Part shown: positions 1 through 9,689 of the stretch, one piece after another
How positions within the stretch are numbered: the stretch's first letter is position 1
Layout: each line of letters starts with the position of its first letter
Origin: Armillaria gallica
Taxonomy: Eukaryota; Basidiomycota; Agaricomycetes; Agaricales; Physalacriaceae
NCBI GenBank assembly: GCA_037576215.1
Contig: JBANDB010000010.1
Coordinates: 2,666,001 to 2,730,000 of the forward strand
DNA length: 64,000 bases
Reading direction: 5' to 3'
The notes under the pieces: model-generated
What the model was told of the DNA's origin: nothing
The model's database searches: none
The model's input: the letters and a program-made list of their open reading frames with translations, nothing else
Program-made: the position numbers and the translations under genes

Positions 1-409
1 GTCTAACAAGAAGCATGAGATTAACCTCACTATTGCAAATAAATCAAACCATACGTTCAGATGATCTCGAGGTCCCTGGAATGCCAGGCCCTGTTGAAAG
101 CAGCCATGGCTTCTTCCTGAGAGGTGAACATTTTCTGGGACCCTCCTGACACAGTGAGAGTAGCGCAATTGGCAATGAACCTGGGTAGGGATGCTTTAAA
201 GGTGGCGATAGCTATAAAGAAAAAGAAACCTATGCATCTGAGAAGACACCAACAAAGTGCCCTTTGTACACAGCATACCATCTTTTGCTTTGGATCACAT
301 TGGTGGTACTAAAGGGATTGGGAGGCTGTTCAGTGAACTTGACTCTGGGAATGCAAGTTGAATCTTCGCTCGGAGTGAGCACACTTGCGATTGCCGCTGA
401 AGAAATACA
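1..409. other. No confident gene; short minus-strand ORF only
   Basis: The only open frame of note is a 74-codon minus-strand ORF at 57-281. It has a hydrophobic N-terminal half rich in Cys and Phe and an ordinary hydrophilic tail. It lacks a recognisable domain and could be the 3' exon of something outside the window. I cannot assign it. Confidence 0.3.
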
Positions 410-697
410 TTAGTGAGAGGTGACATCGGAAACACATTGAACTCGTACTGGCTTCCTGGGGGTGATCAGGGTTGATGCCGACGAAACAGTGGCAGTATCA
501 GTCCCGGTGATCACCTCAGTATCGCTGTCTTCAGAGTCAGACAATGCAGGCTCTCCCTGAGCCAATGGAGGGGACAGCGATGGTGCTGGAGAAGTGGTAG
601 TAGTAGCAGGTGACAACTCAGACTCACTGGATGTGGTCACAACACCCGCAGAGGTATCAGCGGGGGCTGCAACCATGCCTTCTTGCTGTTCGGACAT
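410..697 (-). CDS. Ser/Thr-rich acidic 95-aa hypothetical protein
   Basis: A complete 95-codon ORF starting MSEQQEG, very rich in Ser, Thr, Ala and Pro, with an acidic SDSEDSDTEV block near residue 55 and a basic TPRKPVRV stretch near the C-terminus. It has no transmembrane segment and no known domain. It lies divergently, about 180 bp from the start of the repeat-associated gene at 877, so the two could share a promoter region. The composition suggests a disordered protein, as in accessory ORFs of fungal repeats. No function is recognised and expression is unproven. Confidence 0.3.
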   Translation of the reverse strand: MSEQQEGMVAAPADTSAGVVTTSSESELSPATTTTSPAPSLSPPLAQGEPALSDSEDSDTEVITGTDTATVSSASTLITPRKPVRVQCVSDVTSH

Positions 698-876
698 TGT
701 GATTCAGATGAAGGAGTATTTCACTCTTTGTCCTCCTTTTATAGCAGGTAAATGAGAGTCTGACCAAGAACTGTACAGTTGCACATTACCTGGTAGAAAT
801 GAAATACCGGGTCGTGCAAGAGAGCCACATGGCTTCCGGTTTTTTTTTCCTGTTCTCGTCATTTCATCTCCTGAAA

Positions 877-3349
877 ATGGGTAAGAAACAGCGCTTGAAA
901 AAGGAGGAGAGAAAGAACTTGAAAGGGTGGGCAGAAGGTGGTCATGAGAGGATTCTATCCAAGCATGTCCTGCTATACTCTGACTGCCTTGAACTCGGTT
1001 GGCACACCAAGCTAGCCTGCTTGGTAGAAATCTATCCTGAATATTACTTCCATGTCAGTTGGCACTTGCTGGACCATGAGGAGCCTGCACAACCTTTTTG
1101 TTTATACAATCCTCATGCACCTCGTGAACACGAAGACCTCACACCGGAGGAGGCAAAACAAAAATGTGAACGGGTGGAAAAGATCGATAAGGTAAGCACT
1201 ATATTGCAGATGTATTAGCTAATTTAACTGATGTTCGTGTTCACTATAGTGCATCAGGCATTGGTTGAGATATCATGCTCACAAACTTCAAAAGAAACAG
1301 CTCAAGTTGTGGCATAGTATGCTCCATGATCTGTGGAACCTCTATCTGGCTAAGCTTGCCAGTATCACAAAACTGCCAAAGACACGACAAGCGTACCAGG
1401 AGTGGTTCACCGAACCCAAGAACATGAAGCTCATTGCAAATATCGTGGCTGAACGATGGGAGAAACATGTCGCTGATGGAACAACTGTGGATGGTCTGAA
1501 TGTGGGCCTTTGGATGGCAGTGGCACACAAACTGTTCCAGACCCTGGAGCCTGAGGTGCAAGAGCAGTGGAAGGAAAAAGCTAGAGACGTTGCAGACCAC
1601 AATAAGAGGGAATATGTGAACCTTTTGAAGGCTCCTCCATCGAAAGATCCTGTGGAGAGACAACTGTAAGTTTGCTGTTTACCGCTTGTTATGGACATGT
1701 ATTTACCCTTTTCGAAGCTGCATCAACAACTTACCGGCTTTCGCGGCACCCTTGTTATGAGGAATCTCTGAGAGGACCGGTTTGGCTGTGTTCATGATAG
1801 TTGGGTGACCAATGCCAAGAAATGATGGACAGCTAGGAACATTAAAGTGAGTTATCATTGGTCACTATGTATCACACACTGACCTCGTATGCTTGACAGC
1901 TTATCATGGCAGAAGAACCTTGACGATAAGCCCGTGGCATGGCCGCACTGGGATGCAAAAAGGTTCAAAGAACAAGTCCAAGATTTCTTCTTGGACTTTT
2001 TGCACACTGCATACACTGCAGACGACTGTGAGAAGGCCCACTTACCAGAGGGCAGATCCCAAGATGTATACAGATTCAATGATGAGCTGAAGGGTGTTAA
2101 CCAGGACTTAGACGATGTTTCGGACTCGTCATCAGAGGACTCAGACTCTTCAGCCGAGGAACAGCCCGATGCCACAGCATCACCACCTTGTAAATGTAAA
2201 CATGTGGCAGCAAAGGGTAGTAAAGTGGCGAAGGCAATGAAGGAATCAGTCCAACGTGGTGGAAAGGGCTCCAACAAGGAGAACTTGCCAGCTTGCAATG
2301 GTGAGATTGATGAAGGGAGCAGAGCATGTGCAAATGAGAGCATGCAACCAAAATTGAGCAAATACGAACATCAGCAAGAGGAGAACATAGTGGCCATTGC
2401 CAATCATCCTTTGATGAAGGAAATCAACAAAGATCTGGCGCGTATGCATGCCCAGAAGCCAAAACCACGCCCCAAGAAGACTACAACCACAACCTCTGGG
2501 CCTTCACAATCTTCCACCAGATTAGCTGGTATACAAAATGATGATGGTACTTTGAATGACAAGGTCGCTTCGAACATGGATGGTGGCAGCAAAGATGAAG
2601 AGGCAAATGGGAACATGAGAGAAGTTTGTGGCAGCAACATAGTTGAGAGCACTGGGAATAGTGGGGGCAATGTCACCATGATGGACATGATGGACTCCGG
2701 TGGTGATAGACCTCTGCTAGAATCGAGTTCAGTAGGTGGTGGCACAGAGACTACCAAAGACGCACCATCAGAGCTCGATCCCCCTACCCCAACAGATACG
2801 AACGAGTCATCCACCATCGTGCCGACAAAATCCGATTTCAACGAGAGGATTCTGAAAATCACCCCCAAGTGGTTGGCTGTCCCTTATGAAGTGTTTGCAA
2901 AAGGATCACTTGGTGATAAATACAATGATTTCCTATGGAAGTGGGTGTCACTGGAAGAGAAGAAGAAATTTGACAGTCCTCAAAAAGGCCTTAGCACAAG
3001 AGGGAGACCACAGCTGCTGAGCAAGTGGGTGGGCCAGGGCCGAATGTGAGGTACCATGCCAAAGCTCGACGCCAATACCATGGACAAGTATCAAAAAGAG
3101 TGGTGGGAGTGGTGGGAAGGCATGCAACCATTGTGGAGAGAACGAGATGCATTGGGGAAGTTCAAAGCCGGTATGTACGGGGAAGATTGGTTGGAACTAG
3201 ATTTTGTGGGGGCAAATGGTTGGTTGGGGGTGGTGGCATCGCTGTTCTGGTGGGGAATGGCCATCAAGGACAGTGATCCCTGTCATTGGCAGGATGTGTT
3301 GGAAGATGCTCGGTGGATGCTTGACGGTCTTCTCGGATTCATAAATTGA
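877..3349 (+). pseudogene. Repeat-associated Agaricomycete protein, four exons, three in-frame TGA codons
   Basis: Exons read as 877-1191, 1250-1665, 1718-1846 and 1900-3349, with GT-AG introns of about 52-58 nt that keep one reading phase. The order matches a large unnamed Agaricomycete family usually found near transposons: a basic N-terminus (MGKKQRLKKEERK), a helical middle (EWFTEPKNMKLIANIVAERW), a HWPxWD-like block (WPHWDAKRF), an acidic low-complexity linker, then a C-terminal WWEWWEGMQPLW and YGEDWLEL part. Three in-phase TGA codons break it at 1758-1760, 1806-1808 and 3047-3049; the last separates two long stretches of the same frame. Each could derive from CGA or GGA. An upstream in-frame ATG at 799 exists, but MGKK at 877 begins the charged domain. 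Function is unknown; the family resemblance is from memory. Confidence 0.6.
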
Positions 3350-4562
3350 TAGACGTGCCAAAGCGCACATATTCGTGTACTCACAGTGATAGAAAATATA
3401 TGAATATATGCCCCAATACTAGTAAGACAGTGTAAGATGGAAAAGGAATGTGAAGACACATGACTAACAGTTGGACTTTTTCTGATTTGTTGAGTTCCGG
3501 CAGTTTCCGTTATGCGCTGGCAGTGCCAGAATGTTGTCAACATCCATGCCTGACATTGACACCATTAGAAGCACTGAAGTCCTCTGTCAGCCATAGCAGG
3601 GCAAGCCTGAGTTTGCCAATTTTGTGTACATGATATATATTCATGTTTTTGTATTTTTGAGATGATGAGCAGGAAGACGGGATATTGGCAATGGCAAGCA
3701 CCAATGGAAGGCAAAATATTGGCAGGAACAGGCACCCATGGATCGGAAGTGACCCGACCCAGTGAGATGATGCACATGACATGCCAGCTCAGCCACATCA
3801 AAATTTGGAGCCATTCATGCTGGATGTGTGGGAACCTGCCATTTTATGGCTATGAGGGCGGTTTAATGGGTGGCGGGACCAGCGCAGTGACCCAGAGAAT
3901 GTCCCAGGGTACGCATTACATAATATGAGGACCCTAATGGCACCCTAGGATCATTATGAATCTGTACATTGACCTAGAGAGGTTCTTGCTGCAGCAAGAG
4001 AGAATTAATCAGGTTATCCTTGCTGTGTTGGGCAGAAAAAGGCTAAGAGTTAAGACTAGGGCTCAGGCAGCAGGTGCTATGCCTGTTTCTAAGAGGGTCG
4101 AGCCACTCGACTGGGGCTTTGCTGTTAAGACGGGTAGCAATATGGTGGTCACCTTTTCAATTGGTGTGTTCACTTGTGATGAGCTATTTGCCAGTCATTT
4201 AGCCAGTCATGTTGCAGGGATTTCTCCCTCTTCAGCATGCGTGTGAGGGCCTGCAACTATCCCTCCTTGTGGGGAAGGAATGTCTAAAGAGTCATTAGTC
4301 GTGTCCTAAAGGATGTCATATCGGTTTGCTGATTCTGTAACTGGTCGCATGGGTGAAGTAGAAGTCTGGCATGTAGGCCGTATATTGTCTGTATTTTTGA
4401 AGTCATAAGTAAAAGCCGGCCCCGCACATGGGGACTGGGGTATAGCTGAATGTGCGGTAGTAAAAATGTCTGTATGTGAAACACGAGTAAACTGTCCAGC
4501 AGAAAGGGAATGCGTACCAGTGAAGTCCTTGGTCATCATGGTGGAATCAGACACTGGACGAC
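3350..4562. other. No confident gene; probable remains of the gag-pol junction
   Basis: Past the gag stop, the minus strand has an open stretch (4554-4306) rich in Ser, Thr and Pro that could be the linker before a protease, but no protease, reverse transcriptase or integrase motif follows. Short plus-strand ORFs at 3662-3928 and 3956-4246 have no recognisable domain. The pol part of this gypsy-type element is missing here. Confidence 0.4.
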
Positions 4563-6281
4563 CTACTCTTTTACCTCCTCAATCTTTGTTCCTTCAGAGA
4601 GCAGGACTTCATCCATCTCGACCACTTGTATCTGCCTCAGCTTTCCTTTCTCCAGGCAATCTTTGCTAAGGTGCCCCTTCTTGTCGCACCGGAAGCATCT
4701 CCCCTCCGCTCACTGCTTTGTCTTCTTCGCGTCGATTTCCATGGGCTGTCCTTGCATGCCATATGTCTTCTGTGGTATCAGTACCCACTCTTCTCCTGAG
4801 CCTCAGCCCTTCCCATCGCCTGTCGTCTTGCCTGTCGAGGAACTTGTTGCACCACCTGTAGCAGGTTTGCTACTGGTGGCAGTAATCTGTTTCTGGTTCC
4901 CCTGGGGGTGCTTGTCGTGGCACGGTTCGATCCCCTGGGTCTGGTCGAAGACCCGTTGCTTCTGGCATTCATCATACATCTGGAGGATGCGGTGCTTCCA
5001 CTCTGGGTAGTTCTGAGGTACCCCGAAGCCAATGTTGGCAATGATGGAGGCATATCCAGGGGAAATTCTCTTGCAAACAGCATGTACTAGGGCTCTGCGA
5101 TCGGTTTCATTGTGGAGCTGGTTAGCCAGTTTGGCTTCCTGTTCCAGCCGCTGGAAGTAGACATGGGCAGGTTCGGCTCCCATCCATAACTTACCCATTC
5201 GCTTCTCATGGACGAGTTCGATGGCAGGGTCACAGAATTGTTCTCGGAAGATTCCGATGAATGTTTCCCAGTCCGGGTAGCAGTATCAGGGTCCAGCATT
5301 GTAGTCATTGATCTCGTCGGGGGTGGCATCATATGCTGGCTCAGGTGGAGCATACCAGTAATCGTTGTGGAGGTGGACCCACCAGTCTTGGGTGTCCCCC
5401 TCAAGGTGTGAGGTGGCAAACACAATCATGAGGGATGGCATCTGTAGGTAGTAGAGCTGGAAGGCCTTGAAGTAGGTTTTGCAGTCTCCGAGGAAGCATT
5501 CAATGTCATCATGCTTTCCTCCAAAGAGAGCCAGTGGTCACATGAGAATAGGCTTGATGCCTGCGAGAGTGGACAGATCGCTAGTGTTCCAGGTGCCTAA
5601 GGGCCCATGATCAGGAGGCCCATGGTAGCTCAGGGGTCGAGGAATCGAGAAGTGATCTCGAGCTGGCCCTGGCTGAGGTTGTCAGCCATGGTCCATGGAT
5701 TGTGCTTTCTTTGCCTCCATGAGATCCTCTTGGAGGCGGACATTTTCGGTGCACATCTGCACCATCTGTGCTTTGAGCTGCACAAAGTGTTGCGTGTCAG
5801 TGATCTCCAGCGTGCCTCCTCCATTATCTCCTATGTCTATATCTCCTTCAGTGTGGTCTCCCCCTGCTACTACTCAGCTCGTCCCCTTCCCATGGTACTC
5901 TCCCCATCGTCTCCAGTTTCGAGTTACCTGCTCCAGCGGCAAGTCCAGAAGAGGGTCCACCCCATACATGTGAAAGTCCAGTATGTCTTCGGGGTTCTGA
6001 GAGGGTGGAGTGAGTCCAAAGATAGCGAAGTTGTAGTTGAATTCAGGGAGAAGGTTGCCTGCCCAGGTTTTGTAGCCGGTCATTCTCGTGGGCGGCGAGT
6101 TCTTGAAGGAGGTCCTCCAGGTGCCTCTGTTTGTCGGTGGTGTGAGGTCAGGTATTTCGTACCTGGTCCTCCTCTGCTGGTGGGTAGTGGTCACGGTTCT
6201 GATTGTGGACAATGCGGGCCAGAATTGTGTCCCTTTGCTGGTGGACGGTTCCAGTAATCTCATCACCGTGACTGATGGCAA
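4563..6281 (-). pseudogene. gag: Ty3/gypsy-type gag, one frame with six TGA codons
   Basis: One reading frame runs about 570 codons from 6281 to a TAG at 4563-4565. It is interrupted only by TGA at 5874, 5682, 5538, 5286, 4803 and 4710 (lowest coordinate of each) and shows no frameshift. In order: a helical segment (LKAQMVQMCTENVRLQEDLM), a retrotransposon capsid core (DDIECFLGDCKTYFKAFQ, EGDTQDWW, DWETFIGIFREQF, YFQRLEQEAKLA), an STG-rich linker, and a CX2CX4HX4C zinc knuckle (CFRCDKKGHLSKDC) at 4656-4697. This is the nucleocapsid precursor of an LTR retrotransposon. At the N-terminus a second frame starting MGYYLAISHGD also looks protein-like, so the true start or one early frameshift is unresolved. 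Pol is absent downstream. Confidence 0.85.
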
Positions 6282-6313
6282 GGTAGTAGCCCATGGGCTC
6301 TCAGGCCTGTCAG

Positions 6314-7585
6314 TGATACAACATCTACACGTTCACACCTAGATTTTGTGATTTTATAATAATACTATTGCATATCTATCTTACATTAGTGATACTTAGA
6401 GGACTATAGCTGAGGCTTCAAGCTGATAGTTAGACTAGTATGTGACTAGTAGAGCCAGGACTTAGATGCGATACCACTAGTGGGTTAAATCTACCAGCCG
6501 GCCATACTAGTGACTTGAATGCTAACAGGGCTAAGTGAATATGGCCACTAGTGGACAAGTAATGCAACTAGCACACCAAACAAGAAGCAGAGGACACAAA
6601 TCTTGTGAAGTTTGGTCACTAGCGAGCTGATCTGGGCATAAATGCCTAAGTCAGGTTGACTAGTTATGCGGCAATCTTGAAACAGGACTTAGAAATGAAT
6701 TAGCAATGGATTAACCTTGAGGCAAATCTGACTAAGCGTGATACAGATCCATTGCAATCAGTACTAGTATAGCCAGGCTGCGCCTTCGATCACGATCGAC
6801 AGCTGTTACAGGCACGCTTGCCTGGCTAGTCATTTATCCTTGGCACTAGTGGAGCATCGCTGGGCCCAGGACATGGGATACAACTGCTAGCAGAGCTCCT
6901 AGGCTCACTAGTCAGCAAGTGACCATTTCTAGACCGACTATTGCATGATTATTCACCATTATTCATGACTAGCCAAGAAATCCTTATCAATAATACCCCT
7001 CTAGTCAGTTATTTATATCTCGATTGTACCTTGTTTGTCAGTATATAAGTAGTAGAATAGGCACACATGCAGCTCAGGCAAGCTATCCCTGCAATTGTGA
7101 CCTACTAGTGAGTATCTAGTGCCCCAATTAAAGGCTTTTGTGCTTAACCTTGACGAAGCGGCTACTAGTTGCTAAGTTACCCATAGCATTGAGTGAATAG
7201 AAATGTCTTAGAGCAATCTTTTGTGTCCTGCAAAGGCCAAGAGTGTTTCAAAGTTAGTTCAAGTGAGTTCTTGAAGTTTAAAGTATTGTTCTTAGGCCAA
7301 GAGTGCCACTAGTCTGCCTAGAAAGCGACTAGTCAAGTGTTTATTCACTTGTAAGACATTATAAGGCCAAGAGAGCCACTAGTTTGAAGCAGTCCCAGTC
7401 AGAGCGAGCGCAGTAGCTCAAGTCAAGTCACTATTCATTCAATTGTGTCTTACCAACCCCACTAGTGCGAGTAGTACACTTGTATAGCTCACTAGTAACA
7501 AAATAAAATGTCTTTAAACAACTTTCCTTGATTATTAAAGTCTGCAGAGTGCTTCTATCGTACTTGAAATGCCCAAATTCAATAC
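6314..7585 (+). repeat. LTR-like block packed with ACTAGT, probable solo or truncated LTR
   Basis: A gene-free 1.27-kb block beginning TGATACAACA and ending CAATACA, so it could be a TG...CA LTR. Read on the plus strand it has a TATA-like AGTATATAAG near 7040 and AATAAA near 7502, the order expected of U3-R-U5. Just after the CA is TTGGTGATAAGTG, which starts with TGG after one base as a primer binding site would. At least 15 copies of the palindrome ACTAGT lie inside, plus three copies of AGGCCAAGAG near 7234, 7294 and 7361. I found no second LTR and no target duplication, so LTR identity is inferred. Confidence 0.5.
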
Positions 7586-7645
7586 ATTGGTGATAAGTGT
7601 AGAGTTAGTGATTGGTTTAGTGTTGTTGGTGTTCATTGCCAGCCT

Positions 7646-8453
7646 CTAGTCCATTTGCCACTCACTGTTACCGAGCACATCATCGGGAGGTGGCAGTGAA
7701 TCTTCATTTAAGGTCCTGCCATCGGAGGTCCCAGGTAGCGGTTCATTCAGGCCTGAGGATTTCTCTGTCTCTGACCAAGAGGGCAGGCCACTGGTAGTCA
7801 TTTCGATGGGGATAGAAGGGGTCTCCTGGGAGTCTCCTTCATCCCTGATGGTCATATTCGAGTGGGTCGAACTCGTGGTCTCGGTAGGTGAGAAAATCCT
7901 TGGCAGGGGAGTGGGAGTCCAAGGTGTCAGACTCGGGGAATCGCCCCCTCGCCACTTGTTCGCCAAGCCCCAGCCTGTTGTGATGGGGTATAACCACCCT
8001 GAGGCAAGGGACGCATATTGGTGCAGGTCCCCCCAGGTAGGGTGGAACAGGCTCACTGTCAGTATCATGTATGATGATGGGTTCCAGTTCAGTGGCGGTG
8101 AAACTGGGTATGTGGAGGTTCCCGTCGTCGCCCAATTCTGGAACCACTGGTTGGTCCCATACCCGGAGGTTGACAGGGGTATCCTCTGGTTGCCAGGTCC
8201 CCATAGGGTAGTCTGGGTCGGTCGAGGGTGGTCCATCGAGGACAGTAGTCCATACCTCCCTGGTCACAGGGACGGGGTTCAGACTGGGGGTTCATGGAAC
8301 ATTGCTCGGTCCCAGTGTGGCATTTCTGTGGACTCCTGGAATTGGAGGGGTCCAGCTATCCTCCCTAGCCATGAAGAACTTGGCCTTGGAGCTATGGGAT
8401 AGGGTCATGGTGGCCCTGGTATGGGTGCGGCGATGTGCTGTTGTCGAAGCCAT
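7646..8453 (-). pseudogene. Acidic 204-codon ORF with one TGA, repeat-associated, plus an open tail
   Basis: From ATG at 8453 (MASTTAHRRTHT) one frame runs to 7839 and is broken by a single TGA at 8292-8294. It is acidic and rich in Pro, Asp and Glu (for example TELEPIIIHDTDSEPVPP) with no recognised domain. Beyond 7839 another minus frame stays open to 7646 and encodes an equally acidic Ser/Thr/Pro-rich tail (PLPGTSDGRTLNEDSLPPP), so a frameshift near 7840 may have split one protein. The long plus-strand ORF over the same bases looks like its antisense shadow. It lies between the small membrane ORFs and the LTR-like block and probably belongs to a retroelement or other repeat. Function unknown. 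Confidence 0.4.
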
Positions 8454-8514
8454 CAAGTTTCTTGAGGAACTAGGGTTGGTGGAGTGGGGGGGTATTGTTC
8501 AGGGCTGGTAGGGT

Positions 8515-8724
8515 TCAAGTCAGGGGTAGACAGTGTCTAGGGAGTGGTTGGTTTTGGATGGGGATGAGGAGTCCCCAACGTTGGAGTTGGTTTCTGATCT
8601 CCTCTTGGAAGGCAAGGAGTATGAGGGCAGTGAAGAAGAAGACAAGGACAGCACCTGCTAGGGCTGTTTGGATGGCAATGGTCTGGAAGGTGGTAAGGTC
8701 GGGGGTCATTGACGAGCCTGTCAT
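8515..8724 (-). CDS. Small single-TM protein, 69 aa
   Basis: Reading from ATG at 8724 (MTGSSMTPDLTTF) gives 69 residues with one strong hydrophobic helix at about residues 16-40 (ALAGAVLVFFFTALILLAF), then a mixed polar tail. A longer start at 8754 (MERLSR) is possible. The chosen ATG overlaps the stop of the upstream small ORF as ATGA, an arrangement known to permit termination-reinitiation. It sits in a run of three tiny minus-strand membrane ORFs upstream of gag. No family recognised; expression unproven. Confidence 0.35.
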   Translation of the reverse strand: MTGSSMTPDLTTFQTIAIQTALAGAVLVFFFTALILLAFQEEIRNQLQRWGLLIPIQNQPLPRHCLPLT

Positions 8725-8843
8725 CTTCGTTGTAGTTCTTGATAGTCTCTCCACAGACCAAGGAGGGAGTAGATGAGGAGCTTTAGGAGAAAGAAGATGA
8801 TCCCATCTAGGGCTGGGATCCGTTCTGCCTGTCTATCCATCAT
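8721..8843 (-). CDS. Small single-TM protein, 40 aa, overlapping the next ORF by ATGA
   Basis: ATG at 8843 opens a 40-codon frame (MMDRQAERIP) ending TGA at 8721-8723. Residues about 12-29 (LDGIIFFLLKLLIYSLLGL) form one hydrophobic helix, followed by a charged tail (WRDYQELQRR). The stop TGA overlaps the ATG of the following 69-aa membrane ORF. The shared layout of neighbouring ORFs (short N-terminus, one TM, polar tail) argues mildly against chance. No homologue recognised. Confidence 0.3.
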   Translation of the reverse strand: MMDRQAERIPALDGIIFFLLKLLIYSLLGLWRDYQELQRR

Positions 8844-8866
8844 TGGATGAGGTAGGCATGCAGGTT

Positions 8867-8974
8867 TCAGATGAAGAGGATGCAGTCAAAGATGGTGAGC
8901 ATGAGGAGTGCAACGATAGCGATGGTGGCAGAAATGGTGATGGCTACGATGGTGGTGGGGCTCCATGCTTCCAT
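8867..8974 (-). CDS. Small single-TM protein, 35 aa
   Basis: ATG at 8974 (MEAWSPTTIV) gives 35 residues, nearly all one hydrophobic helix (AITISATIAIVALLMLTIF), ending TGA at 8867-8869. An upstream in-frame ATG at 9049 would add a basic 25-residue N-terminus. It is the first of three consecutive minus-strand ORFs, each coding one membrane helix. Function unknown; it may be part of the adjacent retroelement or chance. Confidence 0.25.
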   Translation of the reverse strand: MEAWSPTTIVAITISATIAIVALLMLTIFDCILFI

Positions 8975-9049
8975 GCAGGTTTCTTGGTCTCCGTGTAGAC
9001 GGCGATTAGCAGTGCATTGAATACTGCGGTGAGGGAGGTGTTTTTTCAT

Positions 9050-9689
9050 TCAACAGTTCATTTGAGCTCCTCTGTTGAGGGGTTAGTCAATGTTGAGATT
9101 GTAGTCTCCTCCATAGTACCCACAGTAGTCGTAGTTCCTGGACTCTTCTTTGTAGTCCCTGCAGTCCTGATTCTGTCTGCGCTTCTTGTTACCTCATCGG
9201 CCTTTCTTGCCTCTCAGTCATTTGGTCCTTCCATTGCATGGGGTGTCGGTTTCTTGTTTCGTTGGTTGGTCGGGTCGCATAAAAGATTCCCTCGGTGAAC
9301 GATGGGGAATTTAGTAAGAAGCTTTGAGCTAATTGTTATGGTCGGACTCGGGAATAACAATACAAGGCAACCTAAGGCTGCTTTGTGTTTGGGCAGTCAC
9401 CTAAGGTACCGTTGATTGCTACAGCAAGGCAGTATAATGCTTAGACTCTCGGCAAGCGATAAGAGTAAAGTCCGGGGTGTGTATAAACTTAGCTCAAAGC
9501 TAGGGTACATGGCTTTGAGTAGTGCTACTTATATACTAGTTCAATCGTATCTAATAATAGCCAAGAAAAAGAAAAAGGAAAAGTCATACAATACTTGTCA
9601 CGTTGGTTCTTGCTGGTAATCGCATGGTACTGCCGAGGTGCCGAGGTGAGATAAGATAAGGGAAAAATGGAAAAATTGTAACACCCAGC
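9050..9689. other. No gene seen
   Basis: Short ORFs on both strands only; the hydrophobic plus-strand ORF at 9017-9298 looks like an antisense shadow. The stretch ends where the truncated seven-TM gene begins, so a breakpoint lies near 9685-9690. Confidence 0.4.

Noticed and set aside
2404..2868. 154-codon minus-strand ORF over the repeat-associated gene
   Set aside because: Antisense to the low-complexity linker of the four-exon plus-strand gene; no motif of its own.
4510..5010. 166-codon plus-strand ORF over the gag gene
   Set aside because: The minus strand carries the zinc knuckle and capsid core; this is its shadow.
7806..8402. Long plus-strand ORF of 198 codons
   Set aside because: It lies antisense to minus-strand ORFs that have better composition (acidic, repeat-associated) and itself shows no domain; it is Gly/Val/Trp-rich, as antisense shadows often are.
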